A stretch of DNA of 64,000 nucleotides, taken from assembly GCF_001083785.1 (NCBI RefSeq), contig NZ_LAVL01000004.1, forward strand, positions 1 to 64,000, read 5' to 3'. The notes beneath the pieces were generated by a model. That model did not search any database. It was not told the DNA's origin and saw only the letters and a list, made by a program, of their open reading frames with translations. A program made the position numbers and the translations under genes. The stretch's first letter is position 1; the number at the start of each line of letters is the position of its first letter. Source of the DNA: Nonomuraea sp. SBT364. GTDB taxonomy: Bacteria; Actinomycetota; Actinomycetes; Streptosporangiales; Streptosporangiaceae. Shown in pieces: positions 1 through 8,591 of the stretch.

Positions 1-111
1 GCACCAACGCCACCGCGTCGGCCTTAAACTCGGGCGGGTAGTTCTTCATCACCATCAGGGACATCTCTTCCCCTGGACCTCAAGATCCAGTCTCCGAGGT
101 GTCCACGTTCA
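1..111 (-). mobile_element. Edge of an IS3-family insertion element with start of its OrfA transposase (partial)
   Basis: On the minus strand an ATG at 64..62 opens a frame reading MSLMVMKNYPPEFKADAVAL and running off the left edge. This opening resembles the helix-turn-helix N-terminus of actinomycete IS3/IS911-type OrfA transposases. A purine-rich GGGGAAG lies six bases before the ATG. The terminal inverted repeat should lie between the start codon and the interrupted gene at about 112; a TGAAC-GTGGACACC stretch read leftwards from 111 is a candidate end, but the opposite end is outside the window, so the exact boundary is inferred. Confidence 0.65.
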
Positions 112-112
112 A

Positions 113-367
113 GGGGAAAGACCCGACTGCCCGAACGAGGCCGTCTTGCGCCAGCGCCTGGCACAGGCGCTGGCCGAGCACCCCGGCGCGATCGTCCCCT
201 CTCGCGTGATCGACGATGCCGCAGAGGCGGCCCGGTGGGGGATGCACGGCTCCCCGACCCTGCTGATCAACGGCGTCGACGTGTTCACCGCGCCGGGCTC
301 CGCCGGCGGCGCGCCCTCGGTGGCGGCGCTGCGCGAGGCGCTGCGCCGCACGACCGGGCCCGCCTGA
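113..367 (+). pseudogene. Thioredoxin/alkylmercury-lyase-like protein, start removed by IS insertion
   Basis: The frame reads through a DCPNEAVL motif (from about 125) and a GMHGSPTLLINGVDVF motif before stopping at 365-367. Actinomycete thioredoxin-fold proteins related to the alkylmercury lyase C-terminal domain carry the Cys-Pro-Asn near the N-terminus and the GSPTLLxxGxDxF element near the C-terminus. Only a few N-terminal codons seem to be missing, because the coding frame runs back directly into the IS end near 111. A TTG at 146 could start a shorter product but would drop the Cys motif. Function in the family is redox or metal-thiol related but poorly defined; this copy is probably inactive. 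Confidence 0.5.
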
Positions 368-413
368 CAACGGAGAGGGATTCCCGACGTCCCCGGTGAA
401 GGCCCTCTGCAGG

Positions 414-941
414 TCAGGACCGGGGCGCCGCGGTGAGCGTGTCGATGCCGGGGGCGTAGGCGGTCATCCAGTGCGGATGCAGCCGGTAGTAGACCACGTC
501 GTTGTCCCAGTCGAAGAAGTCGTCGCCGTAGAAGTCCTTGAAGTAGGCGAGCAGGTACGGCCAGTCGGCGGCCGGTTGGCCGTTGTGGGGGTTGAGGATT
601 TCCACCGTGCCGTGCGTGAACACGCCCAGGTCCTCACCGCGCATGTGCGCGACGCTGATGGCGGGGCGGGCGGCGAGATGGCGGGCCTTGGCGGCGCTGC
701 GTGCCGTGCCGAAGTGCCACTTTCCGTGCAGGAAGTGCCCGTCCGCACCGCTGATCCGCGGCTCGCCCTTCGCCGTCACGGTGGACAGGGCGAGGGTGCA
801 CATGCCGGTCAGGATTCGGGTGACCTGGTCCGCGGTCAGCGTGTTCGCGCTGACGATCGAGCGGAGGTGCGAGGTGGAGCGGGAGAGGGAGGCATCGAGG
901 AGAGTCTGAAGCTCCTTGAGCTCTTCGGGCGTTTCGCGCAT
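414..941 (-). CDS. Pyridoxamine 5'-phosphate oxidase (PPOX) family protein
   Basis: A 175-residue protein with the split-barrel layout of PPOX-like proteins. An N-terminal helix (residues 1-45) is followed by a beta segment with TLALSTVTAKGEPRISGAD, the usual position of the flavin, F420 or haem contacts, and by GKWHFGTARSAAKARHLAAR, typical of actinomycete F420/flavin-binding members. The ATG at 941 is preferred over one 14 codons upstream because AAGGA lies a few bases before it. It is convergent with the truncated thioredoxin-like gene and divergent from the PadR operon. The substrate cannot be told from sequence. Family assignment is fairly sure; cofactor is inference. Confidence 0.8.
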   Translation of the reverse strand: MRETPEELKELQTLLDASLSRSTSHLRSIVSANTLTADQVTRILTGMCTLALSTVTAKGEPRISGADGHFLHGKWHFGTARSAAKARHLAARPAISVAHMRGEDLGVFTHGTVEILNPHNGQPAADWPYLLAYFKDFYGDDFFDWDNDVVYYRLHPHWMTAYAPGIDTLTAAPRS

Positions 942-1082
942 TGAGTTCCTTGTCCATCTGTGAGGATCCCGGTCCACGCCCACGTCGGCGCCGGCCGGTG
1001 AGCCGATGATCGCGCTGAAACCCGACGCCCTGTGTCATGTTTTCGGGACTTCCGGACGCAGCGCTTTGACACCTCCTACGGA

Positions 1083-1109
1083 TAACCGCTATCTATTGGC
1101 TAACCGTTA
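1083..1109. promoter_or_regulatory. Twin 9-bp sites upstream of the PadR gene (probable operator)
   Basis: TAACCGCTA at 1083-1091 and TAACCGTTA at 1101-1109 are 18 bp apart, so on nearly the same helical face. The second is a perfect odd palindrome (TAAC-C-GTTA). They end 10 bp before the GTG start and sit in the only AT-richer stretch of this intergenic region, the expected place for autoregulation by the PadR product. Confidence 0.5.
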
Positions 1110-1119
1110 GGGGGCAATC

Positions 1120-1668
1120 GTGCAAGACGCGGTGCTGGCGATGCTCGCCAAGGAGCCGTCGCATGGGTACGGCCTGCGTGCCCGGCTGCGCCAGAGCCTG
1201 GGCCCGCTGGGCGAGTCCATGAACCCCGGCCAGATCTACGTGACCCTGTCCCGCCTGGAGAAGGCCGGGCTGGTGGTCTGCGAGCGCGCGGACGGCCTGC
1301 CCGAGCGGCCGGACCGCAAGGTCTACGCGCTGACGCCGGCCGGGCAGCAGCGGGTGGCCACGTGGCTGGCCGAGGTGGGCTGGCCCAAGCCGGACATGGC
1401 GGAGTTCCATCTCAAGCTCGTCGCGGCGGCCGCGGCCTGGCTCGCCGACCCGGTCGAGCTGATCGCGGCGCAGCGCCGCGAGCTGCTGCGCCGCCTGCGT
1501 GAGGCGCAGCAGGCGATCCTGGCCGAGCCGGCGGGTTCGAAGGCCACGCTGCTGCTGGAAGGGGTGGTGCTGCGGCTGCAGGCGGACCTGCGCTGGCTGG
1601 AAGTTTGCGAGCGGGCCTGGTCCAGGGGCGGCGCCTCGCGGGCCGATGACAGAGTTGAGGGTGTGTGA
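1120..1668 (+). CDS. PadR family transcriptional regulator
   Basis: A 182-residue protein opening with the PadR winged-helix signature (AMLAKEPSHGYGLRARL, then GQIYVTLSRLEKAGLV and a wing ending KVYALTPAGQQ). The rest is the helical C-terminal dimerisation half (residues about 95-175), as in PadR subfamily 2. The GTG start is supported by AGGGGG eight bases upstream. Its stop overlaps the GTG of the next gene (GTGA), so it is translationally coupled to an ABC ATPase and permease. PadR proteins usually repress adjacent multidrug exporters, so it probably represses its own operon through the twin sites just upstream. Confidence 0.9.
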   Translation: MQDAVLAMLAKEPSHGYGLRARLRQSLGPLGESMNPGQIYVTLSRLEKAGLVVCERADGLPERPDRKVYALTPAGQQRVATWLAEVGWPKPDMAEFHLKLVAAAAAWLADPVELIAAQRRELLRRLREAQQAILAEPAGSKATLLLEGVVLRLQADLRWLEVCERAWSRGGASRADDRVEGV

Positions 1669-2405
1669 GCGAGTCGAGTGCCGTGGTCCAGGTCCGCGAC
1701 CTGGTGAAGGAGCACGGTCACGGGGAGAGCCGGGTCCGCGCGGTCGACGAGGTCGACCTGGTGGTGCCCGAGGGGCAGACGCTGGCGGTGATGGGCCCGA
1801 GCGGCTGCGGGAAGTCGACCCTGCTGCACCTCATGGGCGGCCTGGAGCGACCGTCCCGAGGGGAGGTGTGGCTGGCCGGGCAGCGCATCGACGGCTTGAG
1901 CGAGCGAGCTCTGGCGCGCATGCGGCGCCGGTCGGTGGGGTTCGTCTTCCAGGCGTTCCACCTGGTGGAGGAGCTGTCGGCGGTGGAGAACGTGGAGCTG
2001 CCCGCGCTGCTGGCAGGCCGTTCGCCGCGCCAGGCCAGGCGGCGCGCGGGCGCCCTGCTCGAACGGGTGGGGCTCACGGCGCGCGCCCGGCACCTGCCTT
2101 CCCAGCTGTCCGGCGGGCAACGGCAGCGGGTCGCCATCGCCCGCGCGCTGGCCAACGAGCCACTGGTGGTCCTGGCCGACGAGCCGACGGGCAACCTTGA
2201 CAGCGCGGCGACCCTCGACGTGCTGCGGATCTTCGAGGAGCTGCGTTCCGCGGGGCAGACCCTGGTGATCGTCACGCACGACGAGCGGGTCGCGGCCACC
2301 GCGGACCGGCTGGTCTCGATGCGCGACGGGATGTTCGTCGACGACACCAGGCTGGCCGGTTTCCACCCGCGCGGGCTCGGCGGGCTGATCGGGCTGGAGG
2401 GCTGA
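1665..2405 (+). CDS. ABC transporter ATP-binding protein (MacB/LolD type)
   Basis: A 246-residue stand-alone nucleotide-binding domain with all motifs: Walker [10 protein letters not shown] (44-52), Q-loop FVFQAFHLV, signature [15 protein letters not shown] (about 148), Walker [14 protein letters not shown] and the switch His in VIVTHD. The AFHLVEEL and DEPTGNLD variants are typical of ATPases that energise FtsX-like permeases (MacB/LolD group) and not classical importers. It overlaps the PadR gene by four bases and is followed five bases later by its permease. Confidence 0.93.
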   Translation: MSESSAVVQVRDLVKEHGHGESRVRAVDEVDLVVPEGQTLAVMGPSGCGKSTLLHLMGGLERPSRGEVWLAGQRIDGLSERALARMRRRSVGFVFQAFHLVEELSAVENVELPALLAGRSPRQARRRAGALLERVGLTARARHLPSQLSGGQRQRVAIARALANEPLVVLADEPTGNLDSAATLDVLRIFEELRSAGQTLVIVTHDERVAATADRLVSMRDGMFVDDTRLAGFHPRGLGGLIGLEG

Positions 2406-2410
2406 CCGGC

Positions 2411-4201
2411 ATGGGCTCCATCGTGCTCGTCGTCCGCCTGGTGCTCGCCGACGTGCGCCGGCATCCGTCCCAGGTCGCGATGCTCTTGTTCGCGGTGACC
2501 GTCGCCACCGCCACTCTGGCTCTGGGCCTGTCCCTGGGCGGGACGAGCCGGACGCTGTACGAGCAGACCCGCGCGGCCACCGCCGGGCCGGACGTGGTGG
2601 CGCTCTCCGGCGACACGGGCCCTGCCGTGACCTCGGCCCTGGCCGAACTGGCGGCCGACCCCGACGTGGTCGCCCACCATGGCCCGTACCGCATCGTCTA
2701 CGCCGATCTCACCACCCGCGGCTCCGTGACGTCCCCGGTGGTGGTGCACGGCTTCGCCGAGAAGCCCGGCGCGCTCAACCGTCCGCTGGTGACTTCCGGC
2801 CAGTGGGTGCGCTCGGGCGGCGCCGTCGTCGAACGCGGCTTCGCCACCGCGCTGGGCGTCGGCGTCGGCGACCGCGTCACCATCGCCGGCCGGCCGTACC
2901 CCGTCGTCGGGATCGCCGTGACCGCGGCCACCTCCATCTACCCCTGGGCCGCCCAGATCGGCCCCGGCGGCGGCCCCAGCGACTACACCGGCCTGGCCTG
3001 GATGACCCGATCGGACGCCCGCGAGCTCGCGTCGTCCGAGGATCTCCCGGTGACGACGGCCGTGGACGTCAAGCTGCGCGACCCCGCCGCCACCGAGGCG
3101 TTCCGCGAGGCCCACCGCGGCTCCGACGTCACGGTCGACTTCCACTCCTGGCAGCGCAAGGCCGAGCAGGACGCCGTCATCCTCCGGGGCACCCAGCCGA
3201 TCCTGGTCCTCGGAAGCTGGCTGCTCAGCTTCCTGGTCGTCGCCGGGGTGGCGGCGCTGGCCGCGGGCCGCGCCGTCCAGCAAACCCGGCGGGCCGGGCT
3301 GCTCAAGGCCGTCGGCGCCACCCCCGGCCTGATCGCCGCCGTCCTGCTCACGGAGTACCTGGCCGTGGCGCTGCTGGCCGACGTACTGGGGCTGGTGATC
3401 GCGCGCCTGACCGTGCCCGTCATCGCCAGCCCCACCGCCAGCAGGATCGGCGACATCGGCGGCCCGACCGGCCCCGTCATCGCCGCGGCGACCGTTCTGG
3501 CCGTGGCGGTGGCGGTGCTGTCGGCGCTGCGTCCCACGCTGCGGGCCCTGCGCACCGCGACCGTCACGGCGCTGGCCGACACCGCCCACCGGCCCCGCCA
3601 CCGTCCCCGGCTGACCGCGCTGTCCGCGCGGTTGCCCACGCCGTTCCTGCTCGGCCTCAGGCTGACCGCCCGCCGGCCGGGCCGGGTGGTGCTGCAGGCG
3701 TGCTCCACCGCCACCACGCTGATCGCGCTCACCGGCCTGCTGTCCCTGTCCGTCCAGACGTCGAGGGGCTACGGCCTGAACGGCTCCACCGCCCTGCCGA
3801 ACCTGCGGGCCGAGAACACCGGCCACCTGCTGATCGCGGTCTCCGCCCTGCTGATCGCGCTTGCCGTGGTGAACATCATCGCGTTCACCTGGACCACGGC
3901 GATGGAAGCCCGGCCGAGCCTGGCCGTCGCCCGTGCGCTCGGCGCCACCCCCGGGCAGGTCTCCGCGGGGTTGTCCATCGCCCAGCTCCTGCCCTGCGTG
4001 CCCGGCGCCCTCATCGGCGTCCCCCTGGGCATCGGCGTGTTCTCCGTCCTCAGCCCCGGGAACGCGGCCCTCGCGCCGGTCTCCTCGATGCTCATCGCCG
4101 CGCTCGCGACCCTCCTGGTGACGGTGGCGCTCACCGCCCTGCCCGCTCACCTGGCGGCCCGCCGTCCCGTGGTACCTGTGCTCAGCGCCGACACACCGTG
4201 A
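2411..4201 (+). CDS. FtsX-like ABC transporter permease
   Basis: A 596-residue membrane protein. There is one N-terminal transmembrane helix ([19 protein letters not shown]), then a large extracytoplasmic region to about residue 260, then FtsX-type bundles with the [24 protein letters not shown] cytoplasmic loop. A second, shorter duplicated block ends in [20 protein letters not shown]. The twice-repeated K/R-A-x-GATPG motif is characteristic of FtsX/MacB permeases. Together with the upstream ATPase it should form a mechanotransmission-type exporter under PadR control; the substrate is unknown. Confidence 0.88.
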   Translation: MGSIVLVVRLVLADVRRHPSQVAMLLFAVTVATATLALGLSLGGTSRTLYEQTRAATAGPDVVALSGDTGPAVTSALAELAADPDVVAHHGPYRIVYADLTTRGSVTSPVVVHGFAEKPGALNRPLVTSGQWVRSGGAVVERGFATALGVGVGDRVTIAGRPYPVVGIAVTAATSIYPWAAQIGPGGGPSDYTGLAWMTRSDARELASSEDLPVTTAVDVKLRDPAATEAFREAHRGSDVTVDFHSWQRKAEQDAVILRGTQPILVLGSWLLSFLVVAGVAALAAGRAVQQTRRAGLLKAVGATPGLIAAVLLTEYLAVALLADVLGLVIARLTVPVIASPTASRIGDIGGPTGPVIAAATVLAVAVAVLSALRPTLRALRTATVTALADTAHRPRHRPRLTALSARLPTPFLLGLRLTARRPGRVVLQACSTATTLIALTGLLSLSVQTSRGYGLNGSTALPNLRAENTGHLLIAVSALLIALAVVNIIAFTWTTAMEARPSLAVARALGATPGQVSAGLSIAQLLPCVPGALIGVPLGIGVFSVLSPGNAALAPVSSMLIAALATLLVTVALTALPAHLAARRPVVPVLSADTP

Positions 4202-4246
4202 TCGGCCGGCAGCAGTTGAAATCGGCCGACGCAAAGGAATCTCGAA

Positions 4247-5347
4247 GTGGTATCTGACGCCGCCGGCACCCGGCGCCTCATAGCCGGCACGCAAGAGCCC
4301 CGCGTGTGGGTGTCTCCCCGGGCAGATCTGGTGACGGCGCTGCTCGGGGTATGGTTCGGGGTCGGCCTGATGATCGACGCCTGGGCGCACGCCAACCTGG
4401 CCGAGCTGGAGACGTTCTTCACTCCCTGGCACGCGGTGTTCTACTCCGGGTTCGTCGTGGTCTCCGGATGGATCATCTGGCAGGTGTGGCGCAACGTGCG
4501 CGCCGGACGGCACGGACTGGCAGCCGTCCCCATGGGCTATCTCGCCGGGCTGGTGGCGATCCCGGCGTTCGCCGCCTTCGGACTCGCCGACCTGCTGTGG
4601 CACACCGTCCTCGGCATCGAGACCACCCTGGACATCTTCTTCAGCCCGTCCCACCTCGGCCTCATCGTGACGATGACGCTCATCATCACGACACCGCTGC
4701 GCTCGGCGTGGAACGCCCCCGGCGTCACTGCCCGCCCGCGGCTCGGCCGGCTGCTGCCCGCCCTGATCGGGCTCGCGTTCGCGACCGCCCTGGTGTCGCT
4801 GTTCCTGTCGTACGGCGACGCCCTGCAGTACCGGCCGCAGGCGATCGTGCAGGCGTTGTCCATGGGACAAGGCTCGGGCGTCGCGCCACGGGGAGCCGGT
4901 CCCCGGCCTGTCGCCCTCGGCGCCGATCGAGTGGCTCTCGCTATGGTCGTCACCAACGTCGTCGTGCTCAGCCCGGTGCTGTTCCTGCTGCGCCGCTGGC
5001 CGTTGCCGTTCGGGTCGGTGACCATCATGTACGCCGTCATCGCGCTCATGCCGGGCGTCCGGACGAGCTTCGGCAACCCGCCGATCCTGCTGTCGTTCCT
5101 GGCCGCCGGGCTCGTGAGCGACCTGCTGATCCGCCGGCTGCGCCCGTCGGCCGGGCGGCGCGCCGCCTACTGGACCTTCGCCGGGTTGTCGGCGTTCGTC
5201 ACCTGGTCGCTGTACATCGCGGTCGCCTCGGCCACCGGCGGAGGGCTGCCCGCCGTGCCCGAGCTGTGGACCGGCGCGCCGATCGTCGCCGGACTGATCG
5301 GACTGGCGCTCGGGGCGCTGTTCCTGCCGAACGCGGACACCGATTGA
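4247..5347 (+). CDS. Multi-pass integral membrane protein of unknown function
   Basis: A 366-residue protein with about nine predicted membrane segments, starting at GTG behind AAAGGA (spacing 8). Conserved-looking features are [24 protein letters not shown] in the second helix region and FFSPSHLGL further on, giving His residues within or next to membrane helices, as in putative haem- or metal-associated membrane proteins. I do not recognise the family. It starts 45 bp after the FtsX permease and may be transcribed with it. Confidence 0.75.
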   Translation: MVSDAAGTRRLIAGTQEPRVWVSPRADLVTALLGVWFGVGLMIDAWAHANLAELETFFTPWHAVFYSGFVVVSGWIIWQVWRNVRAGRHGLAAVPMGYLAGLVAIPAFAAFGLADLLWHTVLGIETTLDIFFSPSHLGLIVTMTLIITTPLRSAWNAPGVTARPRLGRLLPALIGLAFATALVSLFLSYGDALQYRPQAIVQALSMGQGSGVAPRGAGPRPVALGADRVALAMVVTNVVVLSPVLFLLRRWPLPFGSVTIMYAVIALMPGVRTSFGNPPILLSFLAAGLVSDLLIRRLRPSAGRRAAYWTFAGLSAFVTWSLYIAVASATGGGLPAVPELWTGAPIVAGLIGLALGALFLPNADTD

Positions 5348-5512
5348 GCTTCTCAAACAGACAGAGTGTTTTCTTCGTTCCGGACCACAATCTGTAGCCC
5401 TGGGGCCGGCCCGTAAATCGCTCGCTAAAATTGCACGCCTTTCCCTATGGATCTCCACCAATGCTGTGACTAACATCAAGCCAGTAAACATCGACACCGA
5501 AGGAGGTAACTA

Positions 5513-5830
5513 ATGGGCCGTATCAAGAAGTTCGGCGTTTCGGCGGCCGCGGTGGCCGCGATCGCCGCCGCGACAACCCTGATGTCACCGACCGTTGCCG
5601 CCCAGGCGGCGACCTGCAGCACCAACGCGCAGATCGGCACTGTCGGCGGCTCCGGCTGGGCGCTGTGCAGCGGCGCCGGAGTGACTCAGACGCGGGTCGT
5701 GCTCTTCTGTCAGAACAGCAGCGGCAGCTACTCCACGGTATACGGTCCATGGGTTGCTAATTCCGTTAAATCAAATGCCCGATGCAGCAGCACCTCATGG
5801 CCGATATCGGTCGGATATCAAACGATGTGA
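5513..5830 (+). CDS. Small secreted four-cysteine protein
   Basis: A 105-residue protein with a classical Sec signal peptide (GRIKKF, hydrophobic Ala-rich core, then an AAQA-ATC junction near residue 32). The mature chain is about 73 residues, rich in Ser, Thr and Gly, with four Cys that could form two disulfides. The start is secure: AGGAGG lies six bases before the ATG. Base composition upstream is noticeably richer in A+T than the neighbours, as expected of a well-expressed promoter. No family recognised. It stands alone, followed by about 190 bp without a gene. Confidence 0.8.
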   Translation: MGRIKKFGVSAAAVAAIAAATTLMSPTVAAQAATCSTNAQIGTVGGSGWALCSGAGVTQTRVVLFCQNSSGSYSTVYGPWVANSVKSNARCSSTSWPISVGYQTM

Positions 5831-6024
5831 GCCGTCACAAGCTCATCCGATAGCGCCATCAATTCCGGCTCGATAGTGATCCGGATGTTCAAGTCTTCGT
5901 CTTCAGTTGTACGGTCCTGGCCGTGGGGGACACGGCCGGGCCGGACTCGGTGACCCGGCGGCGTTCATCGCCGATCCGGCCGCGCCGGCTCTTGCCGCAC
6001 CCGGCCGGACACCCTCTGGCGGAC

Positions 6025-6636
6025 CTAGCCGAAGTCGACCTCCTTGTAGTTGCCCACCTTGCGCTTGGTGTACAGGTAGGTGCCGCCGGCGGGCACGTTG
6101 CGCTCCTCGACGACCCCGGATTTGTTGAGCTCGGCCAGCACCTGCAGCTGCTTGGCGGTGTCGCCGCTCTGGGTGCCGAACCCGATGGGCAGGAACGGGT
6201 GCCGCCACCCCTGCTGGGAGGCGGCGTCGGTCACGGTGTCGCCGCCGCGCTGCGCGGGTCGGAAGCTGTAGTCGATCTTGTAGTGGTCGAGCACCACCTT
6301 GCAGAAGTCGCAGACCGGCGCGCAGCACTTCAGGTACTTGATGGACGACAGCTTCTCCTCGCCCACCGCGGCCAGGATGCACATCTCGGCGTGGTTGCTG
6401 ACGTTGTCGCAGAACGCGCCCGCGACGCACACGAGCCGGTCGGTGTTGAGGCCCCGGGACTCGATCTCGTCGACGATGGCGCCAGGGCCCTCCCCGGTGA
6501 CGCCGCCGAGGCCGTTGGACTTGGTGAACCACAGGTCGTCGCCGACGATGGCGAGCGTGTAGTTGGTGGTCGTGCCGAACTTCTTGCCCGCGATCCACTC
6601 GACCAGGGAGTCGATGTCGGACTTCTGAAGTGCCAT
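6025..6636 (-). CDS. Cytidine-deaminase-fold (CDA superfamily) zinc-dependent deaminase-like protein
   Basis: A 203-residue protein whose ATG at 6636 follows GAGGAGG with proper spacing. It carries the two zinc motifs of the CDA fold: His82-Ala-Glu84 (HAE, with the general-base Glu) and Cys109-x-x-Cys112 in the context CAPVCDFC. No other domain is visible. Length and the HAE/PxCxxC pair fit the diverse nucleic-acid or base deaminases of this superfamily, including those found as toxins, but there is no signal peptide, delivery domain or obvious immunity gene. It lies 100 bp downstream of, and on the same strand as, a large membrane protein gene. Substrate unknown. Confidence 0.6.
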   Translation of the reverse strand: MALQKSDIDSLVEWIAGKKFGTTTNYTLAIVGDDLWFTKSNGLGGVTGEGPGAIVDEIESRGLNTDRLVCVAGAFCDNVSNHAEMCILAAVGEEKLSSIKYLKCCAPVCDFCKVVLDHYKIDYSFRPAQRGGDTVTDAASQQGWRHPFLPIGFGTQSGDTAKQLQVLAELNKSGVVEERNVPAGGTYLYTKRKVGNYKEVDFG

Positions 6637-6736
6637 GGGGGGCCTCCTCGTCGTGGCTGTCCACTGAGTCAGAGGGCGTACGAGCGCGGAAAATACCCCG
6701 GATCCACGGGATGCGACGGGACACAGGGCTCCGCGA

Positions 6737-8431
6737 TCACGGTGTCGCAGGTCTCGCCGGCGCATCGCGGTGCGGGCGGTGGACGACCTTTTCCGCCGAG
6801 CGGCCGGGATAGACGACGAGCAGGTGCTCCTCCAGTGACAGCGTGCGGGCGTAGATGCGCAGGCGGTAGTGGCCGGGACCGGCGGCGGCCAGGTCTGGCA
6901 GCGGCCCGGCCGCCCCGCCGCCGCTCCCCTCGGGGTACGGCGGCACGACCAGGTGGCCGCTGCGGCTGGTGATGCCCACCTCGACCACCTGGTCCCAGCC
7001 GGTGAGCCGGAGCGGCGGAGCGCGGTTGAACACCTTGACCGTCAAGCACATCGCCGCATCCCCGTTGGTCACGATGGCGGCGCTGCTGCCCACGACGTCG
7101 ATGAAGCCGTCCTCAGCGGCGTCGAAAATGTCGGCGACCTCATCGCCGTCGCCGTAGATGTTCCCAGGATCGCCCGCGCTGTCGTCCCGGTCGTCGAAGA
7201 CGGCATAGCCGCCGCCCTCGGGCAGCATGTACGCGGCCGTGCCCTGCCGCCTGGCCCGCGCCCTGGGCCACGGGTCCGCGCACCGGGCGTTCGCCTCGGC
7301 CTTCCACGTGGCCTCCTGCAGATCGCGCTCGGCCTGACGGCGGCCGGCCTCGGCGTTCTGCCGGGCGACGATGCCGGGGCACACGTACTCCAGTGCCGCG
7401 GCCAGCTCGATGGTGTCCGCCGTGCCGCCCGCCCGCGAGTGCAGCGCGTTCCGTCCCTGGTCGCCGGGCAGCGCGCACAACTGCGCGCCGTGGATGAGGA
7501 TGCGCTGGTCGGCCAGGTCCTCGGGGAACATCGCGTCCGCGGCCAAGGTCTCGCCCCTGGCCAGGCAGAGGAACGAGCGCCGCCGCTCCTCGGGCCCGAG
7601 GCCGGCCGCGGGCCGAAGCCGGTCGCGGCAGCCCTCATCGGCGACCGTGTAGGTGAGCCAGGCGTCCTTCTCGGCGCCGACGAGAACCATCGGCAGCACG
7701 AGCACGGCGGCGGCGGCGAGCAGTCGCGGGGTCCGGCCGGTTCCGGGTGCGGCGACGGCCCGGCCGGGGGCGGCGGCGAGCTCGTGCGCGGTGCGCGCTG
7801 CCCACACGACGATCAGCACGTCGAGCGCCTGCACGGCGAGCGACAGGCTGTCGAACGGCCCCTGGCCGACCCGGAGCAGCGGGTGGACCTGCGGGATGAG
7901 AAGGGCGATCCAGCCGATGGCGACCGTGGCGGCGCTGAACCGCTTGTCGCGTCCCTGCCCGGCGATGATCATCGCCTTGCAGCCGAGGGTCGCCATCGCC
8001 AGCAGGAGCCACCACGTCAGCAGCGGGGCCTCGGTGATCGGCCGCACTGCCGCGGCCAGGACACCGATCAGGCCGAGCGCGAGGGCGAAGATCCGGAACC
8101 GTGCCGACACCCCGGCCAGGGCCCGCACCAGCAGGATCATGGTGGCGGTCCACACGGCCCAGCTCGCGGAGTACTCCGCGACGTCGGACAGTGCGCCGAG
8201 AAGCTCCCAGAGCAGCAGTTCGCCGGCCACGTCCGCGTAGAGCAGGCGCCGTAGCCACACCACATCACGCGGCAGTGCCCCGCCGCGCGGCGACGCGGGG
8301 CCGCGCAGGATCTGCCACAGCGCCCAAGCGTTGAGCGCGCAGATCGCCATGGACAGGAGCCGCGTTCCGTCGTCCCACGGCCGGAGACCTGTCATCGCGA
8401 CGACCGCGAGCCATCGCCCGCCGTCGTGCAC
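6737..8431 (-). CDS. Large membrane protein with C-terminal extracytoplasmic or soluble domain, unknown function
   Basis: A 564-residue product if begun at GTG 8431. Residues 1-250 hold about seven or eight transmembrane segments. Residues 270-560 form a soluble part with several Cys, an acidic stretch (DDRDDSAGDPGNIYGDGDE) and a C-terminal beta-rich region. The same frame stays open for about 44 codons upstream and would encode a basic segment plus another hydrophobic helix (AAVAVALYLTAAAVAAV), but no ATG/GTG/TTG lies there, so the true start is uncertain. It may be cotranscribed with the downstream deaminase-fold gene. Family not recognised. Confidence 0.6.
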   Translation of the reverse strand: MHDGGRWLAVVAMTGLRPWDDGTRLLSMAICALNAWALWQILRGPASPRGGALPRDVVWLRRLLYADVAGELLLWELLGALSDVAEYSASWAVWTATMILLVRALAGVSARFRIFALALGLIGVLAAAVRPITEAPLLTWWLLLAMATLGCKAMIIAGQGRDKRFSAATVAIGWIALLIPQVHPLLRVGQGPFDSLSLAVQALDVLIVVWAARTAHELAAAPGRAVAAPGTGRTPRLLAAAAVLVLPMVLVGAEKDAWLTYTVADEGCRDRLRPAAGLGPEERRRSFLCLARGETLAADAMFPEDLADQRILIHGAQLCALPGDQGRNALHSRAGGTADTIELAAALEYVCPGIVARQNAEAGRRQAERDLQEATWKAEANARCADPWPRARARRQGTAAYMLPEGGGYAVFDDRDDSAGDPGNIYGDGDEVADIFDAAEDGFIDVVGSSAAIVTNGDAAMCLTVKVFNRAPPLRLTGWDQVVEVGITSRSGHLVVPPYPEGSGGGAAGPLPDLAAAGPGHYRLRIYARTLSLEEHLLVVYPGRSAEKVVHRPHRDAPARPATP

Positions 8432-8591
8432 GGCGGCGACGGCGGCGGCGGTCAGGTAGAGCGCGACGGCGACAGCGGCCGGACGCCCGAACCGGTGACG
8501 GGCGACAGCGGCCCGGAGTAAGGAGACGATGCGGATGATCTTATTGGACCGGCCGGGCCACCCCGCCGGTCATCTGCGCGAGGATGGCCCC

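Noticed and set aside
1718..5497. Very long minus-strand open frame (over 1,200 codons) opposite the ABC operon
   Set aside because: Antisense shadow of three well-supported plus-strand genes; its composition (Gly, Arg, Asp, His repeats) is typical of the complementary frame in GC-rich DNA.
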